A stretch of 64,000 nt of DNA from Nocardia niwae NBRC 108934 = DSM 45340 (GTDB lineage Bacteria > Actinomycetota > Actinomycetes > Mycobacteriales > Mycobacteriaceae): contig NZ_BDCK01000015.1 of assembly GCF_001613465.1 (NCBI RefSeq), positions 124,001 to 188,000 of the forward strand, written 5' to 3'. The notes below the pieces were generated by a model. The model was not told the DNA's origin. It worked only from the letters and a program-made list of their open reading frames with translations, and searched no databases. Position numbers and translations under genes: made by a program. How positions within the stretch are numbered: position 1 is the first letter of the stretch; each line of letters begins with the position of its first letter. Of this stretch, positions 1 through 8,439 are shown piece after piece.

Positions 1-1
1 C

Positions 2-571
2 ATCGAAGCGCTCGCCCCGAAGGTCGACACGCTGGTGATCGGCGGCGGCATGTGTTTCACCTTCCTTGCGGCACAAGGGCTTTCGGTGGGCGCCTCGCTG
101 TTGCAGGAGGAGATGGTGGACACCTGCAAGCGGCTGCTCGAACAGTACGCCGACGTCATCCACCTGCCGCGCGACATCGTGGTGGCCGACAAGTTCGCCG
201 CCGACGCGGAGTCGAAAGTGGTACCCGCGCACGAGATCCCGGACGGCTGGCTCGGCCTGGACGTGGGTCCGGAGTCGGTCGCCCGCTTCTCGGCGCTGCT
301 GACCGAGGCGAGGACCGTCTTCTGGAACGGGCCGATGGGCGTGTTCGAGTTCGAGAAGTTCGCCGCGGGCACCCGCGGGGTGGCCGAGGCGATCGTGACC
401 GCCACCGGCAAGGGCGCGTTCACTGTGGTCGGCGGCGGCGACTCGGCCGCGGCCGTGCGGGCGCTCGGCCTGCCGGAGGACGGCTTCTCGCACATCTCCA
501 CGGGCGGCGGCGCGTCGCTGGAGTACCTGGAGGGCAAGGAACTGCCCGGCATCGCGGTGTTGGAGGGCTGA
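2..571 (+). CDS. pgk: phosphoglycerate kinase, C-terminal part (cut by window start)
   Basis: This is the C-terminal half of phosphoglycerate kinase, the glycolytic enzyme that transfers phosphate from 1,3-bisphosphoglycerate to ADP in the cytoplasm. The reading frame is open from base 2, so the 5' end lies outside the window. The fragment shows the family motifs [15 protein letters not shown] (nucleotide-site loop) and the glycine-rich GGGDSAAAV near the C-terminus. The stop codon lies 2 nt before the tpiA start, so the two are co-transcribed, as in the gap-pgk-tpiA operon of mycobacteria. There is no sign of decay. Identity is secure; only the missing N-terminal half limits the call. Confidence 0.97.
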   Translation: MEALAPKVDTLVIGGGMCFTFLAAQGLSVGASLLQEEMVDTCKRLLEQYADVIHLPRDIVVADKFAADAESKVVPAHEIPDGWLGLDVGPESVARFSALLTEARTVFWNGPMGVFEFEKFAAGTRGVAEAIVTATGKGAFTVVGGGDSAAAVRALGLPEDGFSHISTGGGASLEYLEGKELPGIAVLEG

Positions 572-573
572 GC

Positions 574-1359
<786 letters not shown>

Positions 1360-1376
1360 GCAGGCACGGCACTCGA

Positions 1377-1413
1377 CAGCCCGGTATCGCTTCGAGCGCT
1401 ACCGGGCTGTTTC
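1377..1413 (+). terminator. intrinsic terminator of the pgk-tpiA transcript
   Basis: A perfect 10-bp stem (CAGCCCGGTA at 1377-1386 with TACCGGGCTG at 1400-1409) encloses a 13-nt loop and is followed by a short T run. It lies 18 nt after the tpiA stop. Confidence 0.8.
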
Positions 1414-1503
1414 CGTTTACGCCGAGAGCGATAGGGGGCCCTCGGCCGGCGCCGCTCGTGCGATGATGTCGGAGCTCGAACTCCCAGCTCGGCAAGGATT
1501 TTC

Positions 1504-2148
1504 GTGACTCTTCGTAAGCTGTCCCGCGCACTTCCGGTCGCGTTCGTCGCGCTGGCCACCCTGGTCGGCTGTTCCGGCGGCTCGTCCCAAGATCACGATC
1601 AGCACGGCGCGGCGTCGCGTACTGCCACCGCGGTGCCTGCGGAGGGGCGGGACGCCGGACATCGCAGGCTCGATCAGCTCGTCGGAGAGTGGAAGGGAGA
1701 GAAGTCCACCTTCGTCGCGGGCGGTACGGCGGACAATCCGACCAGGCGGGAGATCGTTTCGCGCTGGGAATGGATCGCCGAGACGGGCTACAACTTCCTG
1801 CGTGAGGAAGCCGAGGACATCCACGGCAGCGGTGCGTATTACCGGCTCGGACTTCTCGGGTTCGGACCGGCGGACAACCGCTACGAATGGACCACGGTCG
1901 ACAGCGTCACGCCGATGACGATGAGCTACAAGGGCGCGAAGGGAAGCGGTGGCGACCTCGATATCGTCATGGCCGGGGAATTCACCGATCCGGGTGTGCT
2001 CGGCCCGCAGTTCGTCGGCAAGACCATCCCGATGCGCACGCTGATCCGTCTGGAGTCGGCCGACCGGGTGGTCATGGAGATCTTCTTCGCGCCGCCCGGT
2101 GAAGCCGAGCGGATCGCCGACCGCGTGGTGCTCACCAGGAAGCGGTAG
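1504..2148 (+). CDS. DUF1579-family lipoprotein
   Basis: Predicted secreted lipoprotein of 214 residues. The N-terminus has a basic start, a hydrophobic stretch and the lipobox LVGC, with the lipidated Cys near residue 23, followed by a Ser/Gly-rich linker. The rest matches the DUF1579 pattern: a DQLVGEWKGE motif, then alternating beta strands with the WEWIAETGYNFLREE and YRLGLLGF segments. The function of DUF1579 is not established. The GTG start is preceded by AAGGA at suitable spacing. The next gene converges with a gap of only 9 nt. It is one of the accessory genes between tpiA and secG. Confidence 0.8.
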   Translation: MTLRKLSRALPVAFVALATLVGCSGGSSQDHDQHGAASRTATAVPAEGRDAGHRRLDQLVGEWKGEKSTFVAGGTADNPTRREIVSRWEWIAETGYNFLREEAEDIHGSGAYYRLGLLGFGPADNRYEWTTVDSVTPMTMSYKGAKGSGGDLDIVMAGEFTDPGVLGPQFVGKTIPMRTLIRLESADRVVMEIFFAPPGEAERIADRVVLTRKR

Positions 2149-2157
2149 CGGGGACGC

Positions 2158-2937
2158 TCACGGCGCGTGCAGAACCAGGCCCGCGCCGTTGTCGTTGTGC
2201 AGGGTCAGCGTCCCGGCGTCCACCGTGGCGGTGGTCTTGCCGTCCAGGGCCTTCAGCACGGACTGCTCCACCTCCATCACCTCCGGCGAGCACAGCATCT
2301 TCGTGGTGGCGATCCGGAAGGTGATCCGCGTACCGGACACCTCGGCGCTGCCGGTGAGACGATTGCACCCGGTGCTGCCGGAGACACTGCCGTCCTCGGC
2401 GATGGTGAGCGTCGGCTGCGCCTCGTCTATGGCGCGCGATCGGATCCGGCTGTTGTCGGTGATGAGCGCGGTGACCAGCCAGGATGTGCCCTTGACCGGT
2501 TTGTCCGGTTGAGCGACCTTCTTGTCGAGCAAGGTCACCGTGCGATCGGGACTGCGCAGGGTGAGCCGCGAGCCGTCCAGCCGCCAGGCGGGCCGGGAAT
2601 TCAGCAGGCCGCTGAGCCATTCGTCGGCGCCGTACCGTTCGTCCTCGCAGGCCATCAGGGTGGTGGCCAGGCCGGAGACGTGCAGTACCTGATCGTCCAG
2701 GGAGACCGCGCCGGTGAACTTGTTGCAGCCCGCGTCGGCCGCCACTCGATCTTCGGTGAAGCTGATCGTGAGCGGTCCGCCGCCGGGAATCGGAGTGCCT
2801 TCGACGTCCGTCGAGAGAAAGGTGCGGCCCACCGGGGTCGGCTCGTCGCCGCGGTCCGGCTCTCCCCTCGAGCACGCCGCGATCGCGCAGAGGGCGACCA
2901 GGACGAGCGGTGCTGATCGTGCGAAGAGTGCCGCCAT
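2158..2937 (-). CDS. lipoprotein with two META (HslJ-like) domains
   Basis: A 259-residue exported lipoprotein: the signal sequence ends in the lipobox IAAC, with Cys21 as the likely lipidated residue. Two META domains follow. The first (about residues 40-135) has the AGCNKFTG core and the second (about 150-255) has STGCNRLTG, each with a second conserved Cys (LMACED, KMLCSPE). META domains occur in HslJ, a heat-shock-associated outer-membrane protein of E. coli. The role in actinomycetes is unknown, probably envelope stress. It converges on the DUF1579 gene and diverges from the EamA leader, with about 110 nt before the proposed -10 element of that leader. Confidence 0.8.
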   Translation of the reverse strand: MAALFARSAPLVLVALCAIAACSRGEPDRGDEPTPVGRTFLSTDVEGTPIPGGGPLTISFTEDRVAADAGCNKFTGAVSLDDQVLHVSGLATTLMACEDERYGADEWLSGLLNSRPAWRLDGSRLTLRSPDRTVTLLDKKVAQPDKPVKGTSWLVTALITDNSRIRSRAIDEAQPTLTIAEDGSVSGSTGCNRLTGSAEVSGTRITFRIATTKMLCSPEVMEVEQSVLKALDGKTTATVDAGTLTLHNDNGAGLVLHAP

Positions 2938-3051
2938 GCGCCGATGCTACCGACGGGGGCCGACCGTGTTCGCACCGGTCTCAGCGGCCTTCCGGCACTC
3001 TCCACGCGGACCTGATCCGCGACTCATGGGATGACTCGGTCCGCGCTGCAT

Positions 3052-3177
3052 TAGGATCTGTGCCGTGCACCGATGCTTCCCGATCACCCCGCCGCCCGCC
3101 TCCTGAGCGAGGTGTAGGTATCCAGCGCGCCACCGTGCGGTGAGCGCGCTCCTTGCGGCACCGTTGTGCACCTCGCT
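3052..3177 (+). promoter_or_regulatory. promoter and structured leader of the EamA gene
   Basis: A -10 hexamer TAGGAT (3052-3057) lies exactly 7 nt before a GTG at 3065, suggesting a leaderless upstream ORF. Downstream the RNA can fold: AGCGAGGTG (3106-3114) pairs with CACCTCGCT (3169-3177), enclosing a strong inner hairpin at 3124-3150 (AGCGCGCCACC with GGTGAGCGCGCT, one bulged A). The main start at 3220 follows with its own RBS. The layout fits translation-coupled or ligand-responsive control of the exporter. No known riboswitch class was recognised. Confidence 0.4.
3065..3106 (+). CDS. possible leaderless leader peptide (13 aa)
   Basis: A short ORF starts with GTG 7 nt after the -10 hexamer TAGGAT and stops with TGA at 3104-3106. 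It encodes MHRCFPITPPPAS, which has a Pro run and one Cys. The stop codon touches the 5' arm of the long-range stem that begins at 3106, so ribosome position could change folding. An alternative overlapping ORF starts with ATG at 3073 and encodes 14 residues ending at 3117. Neither is proven; the support is position and structure only. Confidence 0.3.
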   Translation: MHRCFPITPPPAS

Positions 3178-3219
3178 TCCGCGACCCCAATCCCTTTCGT
3201 CGCAGGAGCGCGAACTCTC

Positions 3220-4164
3220 ATGTCCTCATCTGTGTCCTCTGCCGCCCGTTCGGGGCTGGTCCATCTCGTCGGCGCCGGACTCCTCTGGGGTACCGGCGGT
3301 CTGCTCGGCACGTTGGTCCATCGGGCCACCGGTCTGCCGCCCGTCTCGGTGGCCACCTGCCGCCTCGCCGTGGGCGGGCTGCTGCTGGTGGCCCTGCTCG
3401 CGGGTGCGCGGCGGCCGTGGCCGCGGGATCCGTCGTCGTGGCGGCGGATCGGCGCGGTCGCCGTCCTCGCCGCGGTCTTCCAGGCGGCCTACTTCGGCGC
3501 CGTCGCGGCGTCGTCGGTCAGCCTCGCGACGCTGATCACGATCGGTATGTCGCCGGTGGTCGTGGCGGGACTGGAACACGTCACCGGCAGGCATGCGGTG
3601 GACCGGCGCCGCGCGGTGACGATCGGCATCGCCCTTGGCGGACTGGCCTTGCTGGTCGGTGTGCCGACCGGCCGTGCCGGTGCGGGCGCGTTGCTGCTGG
3701 GCGCGGCACTGGCGGCGGTGGCCGCGGCGGCGTTCGCAACGGTCACCGTGCTCAACGCGGCGCCGGTGCCCGGGCTCGACGCGATGACCACCACGGGCCT
3801 CGGGTTCACCGGCGGCGCGATGCTGCTCGCTCCGCTCGCCGCGGTGAGCGGGCTGACATTCGCCCCGACGCCCGGCAGCATCGCGCTGGTTCTGGTGCTC
3901 GGACTCGCGCCCACCGCGGTCGCCTACACCCTGTACTTCCGCGGCCTGGCGGACGCGGGCCCTGGCATCGCCGCGGTGCTGGCGCTGCTCGAACCGCTCA
4001 CGGGCGCGGCGCTGGCGGCGGTGGTCCTGGGCGAACGCCTCAGAGCCTCGGGGCTGGCGGGCGCCGCGCTGCTGATCGTGGCGTTGCTGCTCGCCGCGAC
4101 GACGGCGCGTACGGCGGACCGGGCGCCGGACGGGCCATCGGGACGGGGTCCTCGCCGCGACTAA
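3220..4164 (+). CDS. EamA/DMT-family exporter
   Basis: Drug/metabolite transporter superfamily permease of 314 residues with about ten hydrophobic helices arranged as two EamA repeats. The motif LLWGTGG is in the first helix and the repeat signature LFxLEPLTGAALAAVVLGE-like element is near residue 265. Such proteins export amino acids or small metabolites (RhtA, YdcZ-like); the substrate here is unknown. I chose the ATG at 3220 because AGGAG lies 11 nt upstream; an in-frame GTG at 3166 would add 18 residues that look like leader sequence. The gene may be co-expressed with the MFS gene, which starts 10 nt after its stop. Confidence 0.85.
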   Translation: MSSSVSSAARSGLVHLVGAGLLWGTGGLLGTLVHRATGLPPVSVATCRLAVGGLLLVALLAGARRPWPRDPSSWRRIGAVAVLAAVFQAAYFGAVAASSVSLATLITIGMSPVVVAGLEHVTGRHAVDRRRAVTIGIALGGLALLVGVPTGRAGAGALLLGAALAAVAAAAFATVTVLNAAPVPGLDAMTTTGLGFTGGAMLLAPLAAVSGLTFAPTPGSIALVLVLGLAPTAVAYTLYFRGLADAGPGIAAVLALLEPLTGAALAAVVLGERLRASGLAGAALLIVALLLAATTARTADRAPDGPSGRGPRRD

Positions 4165-4167
4165 GCT
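4162..4167 (+). promoter_or_regulatory. -10 element for a leaderless MFS transcript
   Basis: TAAGCT fits TAnnnT and lies exactly 7 nt before the GTG at 4175. It overlaps the EamA stop codon TAA. The position would place the transcription start on or next to the start codon. No clear -35 was seen. Confidence 0.4.
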
Positions 4168-4174
4168 TCGGCGC

Positions 4175-5773
4175 GTGACGACTGCCGCGCCGACCCCGAT
4201 TTCCACCTGGGCGCCGCTGCGTGCACCGGTGTACCGCGCGCTGTGGGTGGCGCAGCTGGTGTCGAATCTCGGCACCTGGATGCAGACCGTCGGCGCGCAG
4301 TGGATCATGGTCGACCAGCCCAACGCGGCAGCGCTGGTGTCGTTCGTGCAGACCGCCATCACGCTTCCGGTGATGCTGCTGGCCATTCCGTCCGGGGTGA
4401 TCGCCGACCTCGTGGACCGGCGCAGGTTGTTGCTCGGGGCCCAGTCCACGATGGCGGTGCTGGCCATGGTGCTCGCCGTGTCGACGGCGACGGGCCACAC
4501 CACCCCCGCCGTCCTGCTCACCTTGTTGTTCCTGCTCGGTTGCGGCCAGGCGTTGACCGCCCCGGCCTGGCAGGCGATCCAACCGGAGCTGGTGTCGCGC
4601 GAGCAGATTCCGGCGGCGTCCGCGCTGGGCAGCATGAACATCAACATCGGCAGGGCGGTCGGGCCCGCGCTGGCGGGCGCGCTGGTATCGCTGTCCGGGC
4701 CGACGCTGGTGTTCGCGCTGAACGCGGTGTCGTTCGTCGGGATCGTCGCGGTGCTGACGGTCTGGCGCCGTCCGGCTACCGACCGGCGCCTGCCCACCGA
4801 GCGCCCGTTGGCGGCGTTGCAGGCCGGCACCCGGTTCATCCGCGCGGCGCCCGCGATCCGCCGGGTGCTGCTGCGCTCGATCCTGTTCATCGCGCCCGCG
4901 AGCGCGGTGTGGGCGCTACTGCCGGTGATCGCGCGCGACCGGCTCGGGCTGTCGTCGTCGGGGTATGGGCTGATGCTCGGCGCGCTCGGCGTCGGCGCGG
5001 TGCTCGGCGCCGCGGCGCTGTCCCGATTGCGGGCGTGGCTGACCCCGACACAGCGCCTCACCATCGCCGCGATCCTGTTCGGGACGGCCACGGCGGGCAC
5101 CGCGCTGCTGCGCGTGCTGCCGGTGGTGCTGGCGCTGCTGGTCTTCGCGGGGCTCGCCTGGCTGCTGGCGATGTCCACGATGAACGCGACCATGCAGCTG
5201 CTGCTCCCCGGCTGGGTGCGGGCGCGTGGGCTGTCGGTGTATCTGCTGGTGTTCATGGGCGGCCAGGCGATCGGTTCGCTGGTCTGGGGTCTGGTCGCCG
5301 ACGCGATCGGCTCGGTGCCCGCGCTGTTGTGGGCCGCGGTGCTGCTGGCGTTCTGCGCGGTGAGCACGGTGTGGTTGCCGATCCGGAACGACCCCGAGGT
5401 GCTCGATCTGACCCCGTCGGCGTTCTGGCCGGAACCCGAACTCGCGGTGGTGCCCGATCCCGATGACGGTCCGGTGCTGATTCTGCGCAGCTACGACGTG
5501 CCGCCGGAGAGCGTCGAGGAATTCTTCGCCGCCATGGCCTTCGTCGGCCGGTCCCGGCAGCGCACCGGCGCGATGGAATGGCGGCTCTATCGCGACGTCG
5601 GGGTGGTCGACCGCTTCGTCGAGGCGTTCGTCGTACGGTCGTGGGCCGAGCACATGCACCAGCATCAGGTGCGGCTCACCGCTCAGGATCAGCTGCGGGA
5701 GGAGGCCGTCGCGAAGTTCGGCGCCGTCGAGGGCGAGCAGGTCACCCACCTGGTCGCGGTGGACCGGCGCTGA
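4175..5773 (+). CDS. MFS transporter of the MFS_3 / transmembrane secretion effector type
   Basis: A 532-residue major facilitator protein. About twelve transmembrane helices occupy residues 20-405, with the typical N-terminal RALWVAQLVSNLGTWMQTV-like segment and the loop DLVDRRRLLL between helices 2 and 3. A soluble C-terminal domain of about 110 residues (from ILRSYDVPPE onward) follows, as is usual in the enterobactin-exporter-like MFS_3 family. Likely an exporter of a siderophore or hydrophobic compound; the substrate cannot be read from sequence. The GTG start is 10 nt after the EamA gene. Confidence 0.85.
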   Translation: MTTAAPTPISTWAPLRAPVYRALWVAQLVSNLGTWMQTVGAQWIMVDQPNAAALVSFVQTAITLPVMLLAIPSGVIADLVDRRRLLLGAQSTMAVLAMVLAVSTATGHTTPAVLLTLLFLLGCGQALTAPAWQAIQPELVSREQIPAASALGSMNINIGRAVGPALAGALVSLSGPTLVFALNAVSFVGIVAVLTVWRRPATDRRLPTERPLAALQAGTRFIRAAPAIRRVLLRSILFIAPASAVWALLPVIARDRLGLSSSGYGLMLGALGVGAVLGAAALSRLRAWLTPTQRLTIAAILFGTATAGTALLRVLPVVLALLVFAGLAWLLAMSTMNATMQLLLPGWVRARGLSVYLLVFMGGQAIGSLVWGLVADAIGSVPALLWAAVLLAFCAVSTVWLPIRNDPEVLDLTPSAFWPEPELAVVPDPDDGPVLILRSYDVPPESVEEFFAAMAFVGRSRQRTGAMEWRLYRDVGVVDRFVEAFVVRSWAEHMHQHQVRLTAQDQLREEAVAKFGAVEGEQVTHLVAVDRR

Positions 5774-5819
5774 CGCCGTCCGGCCGAGTGCCTGATTCGG
5801 TGCGATCGCATCGACCGCA

Positions 5820-5825
5820 TACACT
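5820..5825 (+). promoter_or_regulatory. -10 element for leaderless secG
   Basis: TACACT fits TAnnnT and lies exactly 7 nt before the secG ATG at 5833. This suggests that secG now has its own leaderless promoter, independent of tpiA. Confidence 0.45.
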
Positions 5826-5832
5826 GTCCGGC

Positions 5833-6066
5833 ATGCGGATGTTCCTGGATATCCTCCTGATCATCACCAGCGTGCTGCTGGTGCTGCTGGTGCTGCTGCA
5901 CCGCGCCAAGGGTGGAGGTCTGTCCAGCCTGTTCGGTGGCGGCGTGCAGTCCAGCCTGTCCGGGTCCACCGTTGTGGAGAAGAACCTCGACCGCGTCACC
6001 ATCTTCACCGGCGTCATCTGGCTGATCGCCATTCTCGGCATCGGCCTGGAGATCAAGTTCGCCTGA
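5833..6066 (+). CDS. secG: preprotein translocase subunit SecG
   Basis: A 77-residue membrane protein of the SecYEG translocon. Two hydrophobic helices (residues 4-23 and 54-74) flank the conserved cytoplasmic loop with HRAKGGGLSSLFGGG. Length and topology are typical. In mycobacteria secG follows tpiA closely; here it lies about 4.5 kb downstream behind inserted genes. A TACACT hexamer exactly 7 nt upstream of the ATG gives it a promoter of its own. A decayed transporter gene on the other strand abuts its 3' end. Confidence 0.95.
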   Translation: MRMFLDILLIITSVLLVLLVLLHRAKGGGLSSLFGGGVQSSLSGSTVVEKNLDRVTIFTGVIWLIAILGIGLEIKFA

Positions 6067-6480
6067 TCCCGATGCGCACCGCGCTCGCCATGAGCGTCGC
6101 CACACCGAGCACGGTCGCGGCGATGACGAACGCGGCGGCGGGATAACTCGTCCCGATCACTGGGCTACCACTACCGGTCCGAGGATCTGTCCGGCGCCGT
6201 ACCCGGCGTTCGGCGGCGCCGCCGCAGCCCGTCGGTCGACTCGGCGCCGACTCGCATCGCGAGCATGCTTATCCCGACGAACGTCCCTCCGAACAGCGTC
6301 GCCGCCGCAACCGCGGCCCAGATCGCACCGGACACCGCCGGGAGCGCCGCCGAGACACAAGGCGCCCCCATCGTCGTCTATCCGGACATCCCCGACGCGC
6401 CGCCCTCGCACGTGTATCCGGCGTGGCGAGCGCGGCCGGTTGCGCCGCGCTCGGTGCAGCGCTTCCTCGGCGCGTTCCGA
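6067..6480 (-). pseudogene. remnant of a YbfB/YjiJ-like MFS transporter
   Basis: On the minus strand three frames carry consecutive pieces that resemble the end of an MFS transporter. First comes AAVAAATLFGGTFVGISMLA with the following residues (about 6371-6230). Then NAGYGAGQILGPVVVAQ appears in a second frame (about 6215-6165). Then VIGTSYPAAAFVIAATVLGV appears in a third frame (about 6158-6095), ending near the secG stop. The order and the GQILGP motif fit the last helices of the YbfB/YjiJ family. At least two frameshifts separate the pieces and no intact N-terminal half was found. Called a pseudogene with moderate confidence. Confidence 0.5.
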
Positions 6481-6485
6481 CCGGA

Positions 6486-7334
6486 TCAGTCGATACGGGG
6501 AATGCGGCCGTCGATGTCGGTGAACCCGTAGTACTCGGCGAGATCGGCCACCGGCCAGGGCAATCCGGTGCGGGAGCGTCGCCCCGCGTCGGTGGCGAGC
6601 GCGACGACGGCACGGCCGGTGAAACGGGGCGTCTGCGCGTCGCCGAGGTCGAAGGTGCCCTCCCCGGGCAAGGTGACCAGCCGCCTGCCTTCCGCGTCGG
6701 CCGGGACCAGTTGCAGCAGTTCGGTGTTCACGATGCCGGGCCAGAGCGAGAGCACGGTCACCTCGGTGCCCGCGAGGTTGTGCGCCAAGTCGGCGGTGAG
6801 CCGGTCCAGAGCGGATTTCGCGACGCCGTACACGACGTTGTGCATGTACCTGCGGGCCCCCGGCGAAGAGATGTTGACGATCAGCCCGCCCGATTCGATC
6901 AACAGCGGAGCGGCGAAATAGCTCGCCACGTAATGGGATCGGACGCCGACGTCGAACGACTCGTCCCACGCCGCGGGGGGCACCTCCCAGAACGGCTTGC
7001 CCAGCCAGCGCGCGGCGGCGGGGGAGTTGTAGACGTTGTTCACCAGCACGTCCAATCTGCCGTGCTCGGTGCGGATCAGCTCGAACAACCGCTCCACCGC
7101 GTCGTCGTCGCGGTGATCGCACACGAACGGGATGCCGGTCCCGCCCGCGGCATCGATTTCCGCGGCCGTGGCGTGTACGGTGCCGGGTAGCCGTCCCTGC
7201 GCCGCCGAGCGTCCGGTGACGAACACCGTGGCGCCCGCCGCACCGAGTTCCAGCGCGATCCCCTTGCCGATGCCGCGGCTGGCGCCGGTGACCACCGCGA
7301 CCTTGCCTTCGAGCCTCTCGGGTATTCCGCTCAC
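6486..7334 (-). CDS. short-chain dehydrogenase/reductase (DHRS1-like)
   Basis: A 282-residue NAD(P)-dependent oxidoreductase of the SDR superfamily. The cofactor motif GASRGIGKG is at residues 18-26, the LDVLVNN motif follows, and the catalytic Ser (NISSPG) and the YGVAK tetrad are all present. The LLIESGGLIVNISSPG region resembles the DHRS1 subgroup. The substrate is unknown. It diverges from the alpha/beta hydrolase gene; the starts are about 55 nt apart and share a KstR-like palindrome. That pairing suggests a role in lipid or steroid metabolism, by inference only. Confidence 0.85.
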   Translation of the reverse strand: MSGIPERLEGKVAVVTGASRGIGKGIALELGAAGATVFVTGRSAAQGRLPGTVHATAAEIDAAGGTGIPFVCDHRDDDAVERLFELIRTEHGRLDVLVNNVYNSPAAARWLGKPFWEVPPAAWDESFDVGVRSHYVASYFAAPLLIESGGLIVNISSPGARRYMHNVVYGVAKSALDRLTADLAHNLAGTEVTVLSLWPGIVNTELLQLVPADAEGRRLVTLPGEGTFDLGDAQTPRFTGRAVVALATDAGRRSRTGLPWPVADLAEYYGFTDIDGRIPRID

Positions 7335-7358
7335 GAAACCGGAACATTACCGTGAAAC

Positions 7359-7372
7359 GATAACGTGTTCTA
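7359..7372. promoter_or_regulatory. KstR-like operator between divergent genes
   Basis: GATAACGTGTTCTA matches the TnnAACnnGTTnnA consensus of the steroid-catabolism repressor KstR at 7 of 8 fixed positions; only the first base differs. A wider pair GAACA (7342-7346) and TGTTC (7366-7370) is also inverted. It lies between the SDR and hydrolase starts. Confidence 0.4.
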
Positions 7373-7388
7373 GGTTTTGGAGGTCCGA

Positions 7389-8378
7389 GTGGAACTGACG
7401 CATCGGTTCGTGACGACCGGCGGTGTCCGTATGCACGTCGCCGAGCAGGGAACGGGGCAGCCGGTGGTCTTCTGCCACGGCTTCCCGCACACCTGGTACA
7501 TCTGGCATCGCCAGCTTCCCGCGGTCGCCGCGGCGGGGTACCGCGCCCTGGCGCCGGACCTGCGCGGCTACGGCCGGACCGATGCCCCGGCCGACCCGGA
7601 GGCGTACACCAATCGCGCGGTCTGCGGTGATCTGCTCGCCTTGCTCGACGACGTCGGCGCCGAGCAGGCGGTGTTCGTCGGCTTGGACTTCGGTGCGGCA
7701 CTGGTGTGGGAGCTGGCGTTGCGCGCACCGGAGCGAGTGCGCGGCGTCATCGTCTTGAACAATCCGTTCGCGCCGCGCCCATCGCGCGCGCCGTCGCAGT
7801 TGTGGGCGAAAGCCGCGGCTCGGCACTTCCTGCACCTGCATTATTTCCAGACCCCCGGCGTGGCGGACGAGGAACTGGCCACGCGGCCACGGGAGTTCCT
7901 GGCCCGCGTGTACTACGCGCTCAGCGGCGACTACCACTACCTGGACACCTGGCGCTTCCCGGCCGAGGGCACCGGCTACCTCGACGTGCTGCCGCAAGCG
8001 CCCGCACTGCCGTGGCGCTGGCTCGGCACGGACGAGCTGGACGCGCTGGCAGCGGATTTCGAACGCACCGGGTTCACCGGCGGGCTGAACTGGTACCGCA
8101 ACCTGGACCGCAATTGGGAACTCACCGCCGACTACGCGGACGCGAAAGTCACTGTGCCCGCCTACTTCCTGTACGGCGAGCGCGATCCCGACATGGAAGG
8201 CTTCAGTGGTCGTGACCCGCTGGCCACCATGCGCGCGCACCTCGCCGACCTGCGCGCGGTGACCGAGATCGCCGCCGCAGGCCACCTCGTGCAGCTGGAG
8301 CGGACCGAGCAGGTGAACGCGGTGCTCACCGCCCATCTCGCCCATCTCGCGGCGCACCCGGCCGAGCTTCCGGCCTGA
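7389..8378 (+). CDS. alpha/beta hydrolase, epoxide-hydrolase-like
   Basis: A 329-residue alpha/beta-hydrolase. The oxyanion motif HGFPHTWY is near residue 32, the nucleophile elbow VGLDFGA carries Asp as in epoxide hydrolases and dehalogenases, and the catalytic His is in AAGHLVQLE near the C-terminus. It probably opens an epoxide or cleaves a related lipophilic substrate in the cytoplasm. I chose the GTG at 7389 because GGAGG (7379-7383) lies 5 nt upstream; a TTG at 7377 would add four residues. It diverges from the SDR gene across a KstR-like site. Confidence 0.85.
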   Translation: MELTHRFVTTGGVRMHVAEQGTGQPVVFCHGFPHTWYIWHRQLPAVAAAGYRALAPDLRGYGRTDAPADPEAYTNRAVCGDLLALLDDVGAEQAVFVGLDFGAALVWELALRAPERVRGVIVLNNPFAPRPSRAPSQLWAKAAARHFLHLHYFQTPGVADEELATRPREFLARVYYALSGDYHYLDTWRFPAEGTGYLDVLPQAPALPWRWLGTDELDALAADFERTGFTGGLNWYRNLDRNWELTADYADAKVTVPAYFLYGERDPDMEGFSGRDPLATMRAHLADLRAVTEIAAAGHLVQLERTEQVNAVLTAHLAHLAAHPAELPA

Positions 8379-8396
8379 GGCGAATCGCCTTCGGGC
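8373..8396 (+). terminator. hairpin overlapping the hydrolase stop
   Basis: GAGGCG and CGCCTT (about 8377-8391) form a stem with loop AAT, extended outward by CC/GG pairs after a mismatch. No T run follows, so termination efficiency is uncertain. Confidence 0.35.
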
Positions 8397-8426
8397 TCAG
8401 TGGCGTTCGTTGTCGGTGGGCACCGC

Positions 8427-8432
8427 TAATGT
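8427..8432 (+). promoter_or_regulatory. -10 element for a leaderless transcript
   Basis: TAATGT fits TAnnnT and lies exactly 7 nt before the ATG at 8440. There is no Shine-Dalgarno-like sequence before that start, which supports leaderless initiation. Confidence 0.45.
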
Positions 8433-8439
8433 TCGGTGA

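Noticed and set aside
3226..5367. A 713-codon minus-strand open frame opposite the EamA and MFS genes
   Set aside because: It lies antisense to two evident membrane transporters; its Ser/Thr/Arg-rich translation has no domain.
5440..5773. Soluble C-terminal part of the MFS protein taken as a separate monooxygenase gene
   Set aside because: It is in frame with the membrane part, has no start signal of its own, and such a domain is usual in the MFS_3 family.
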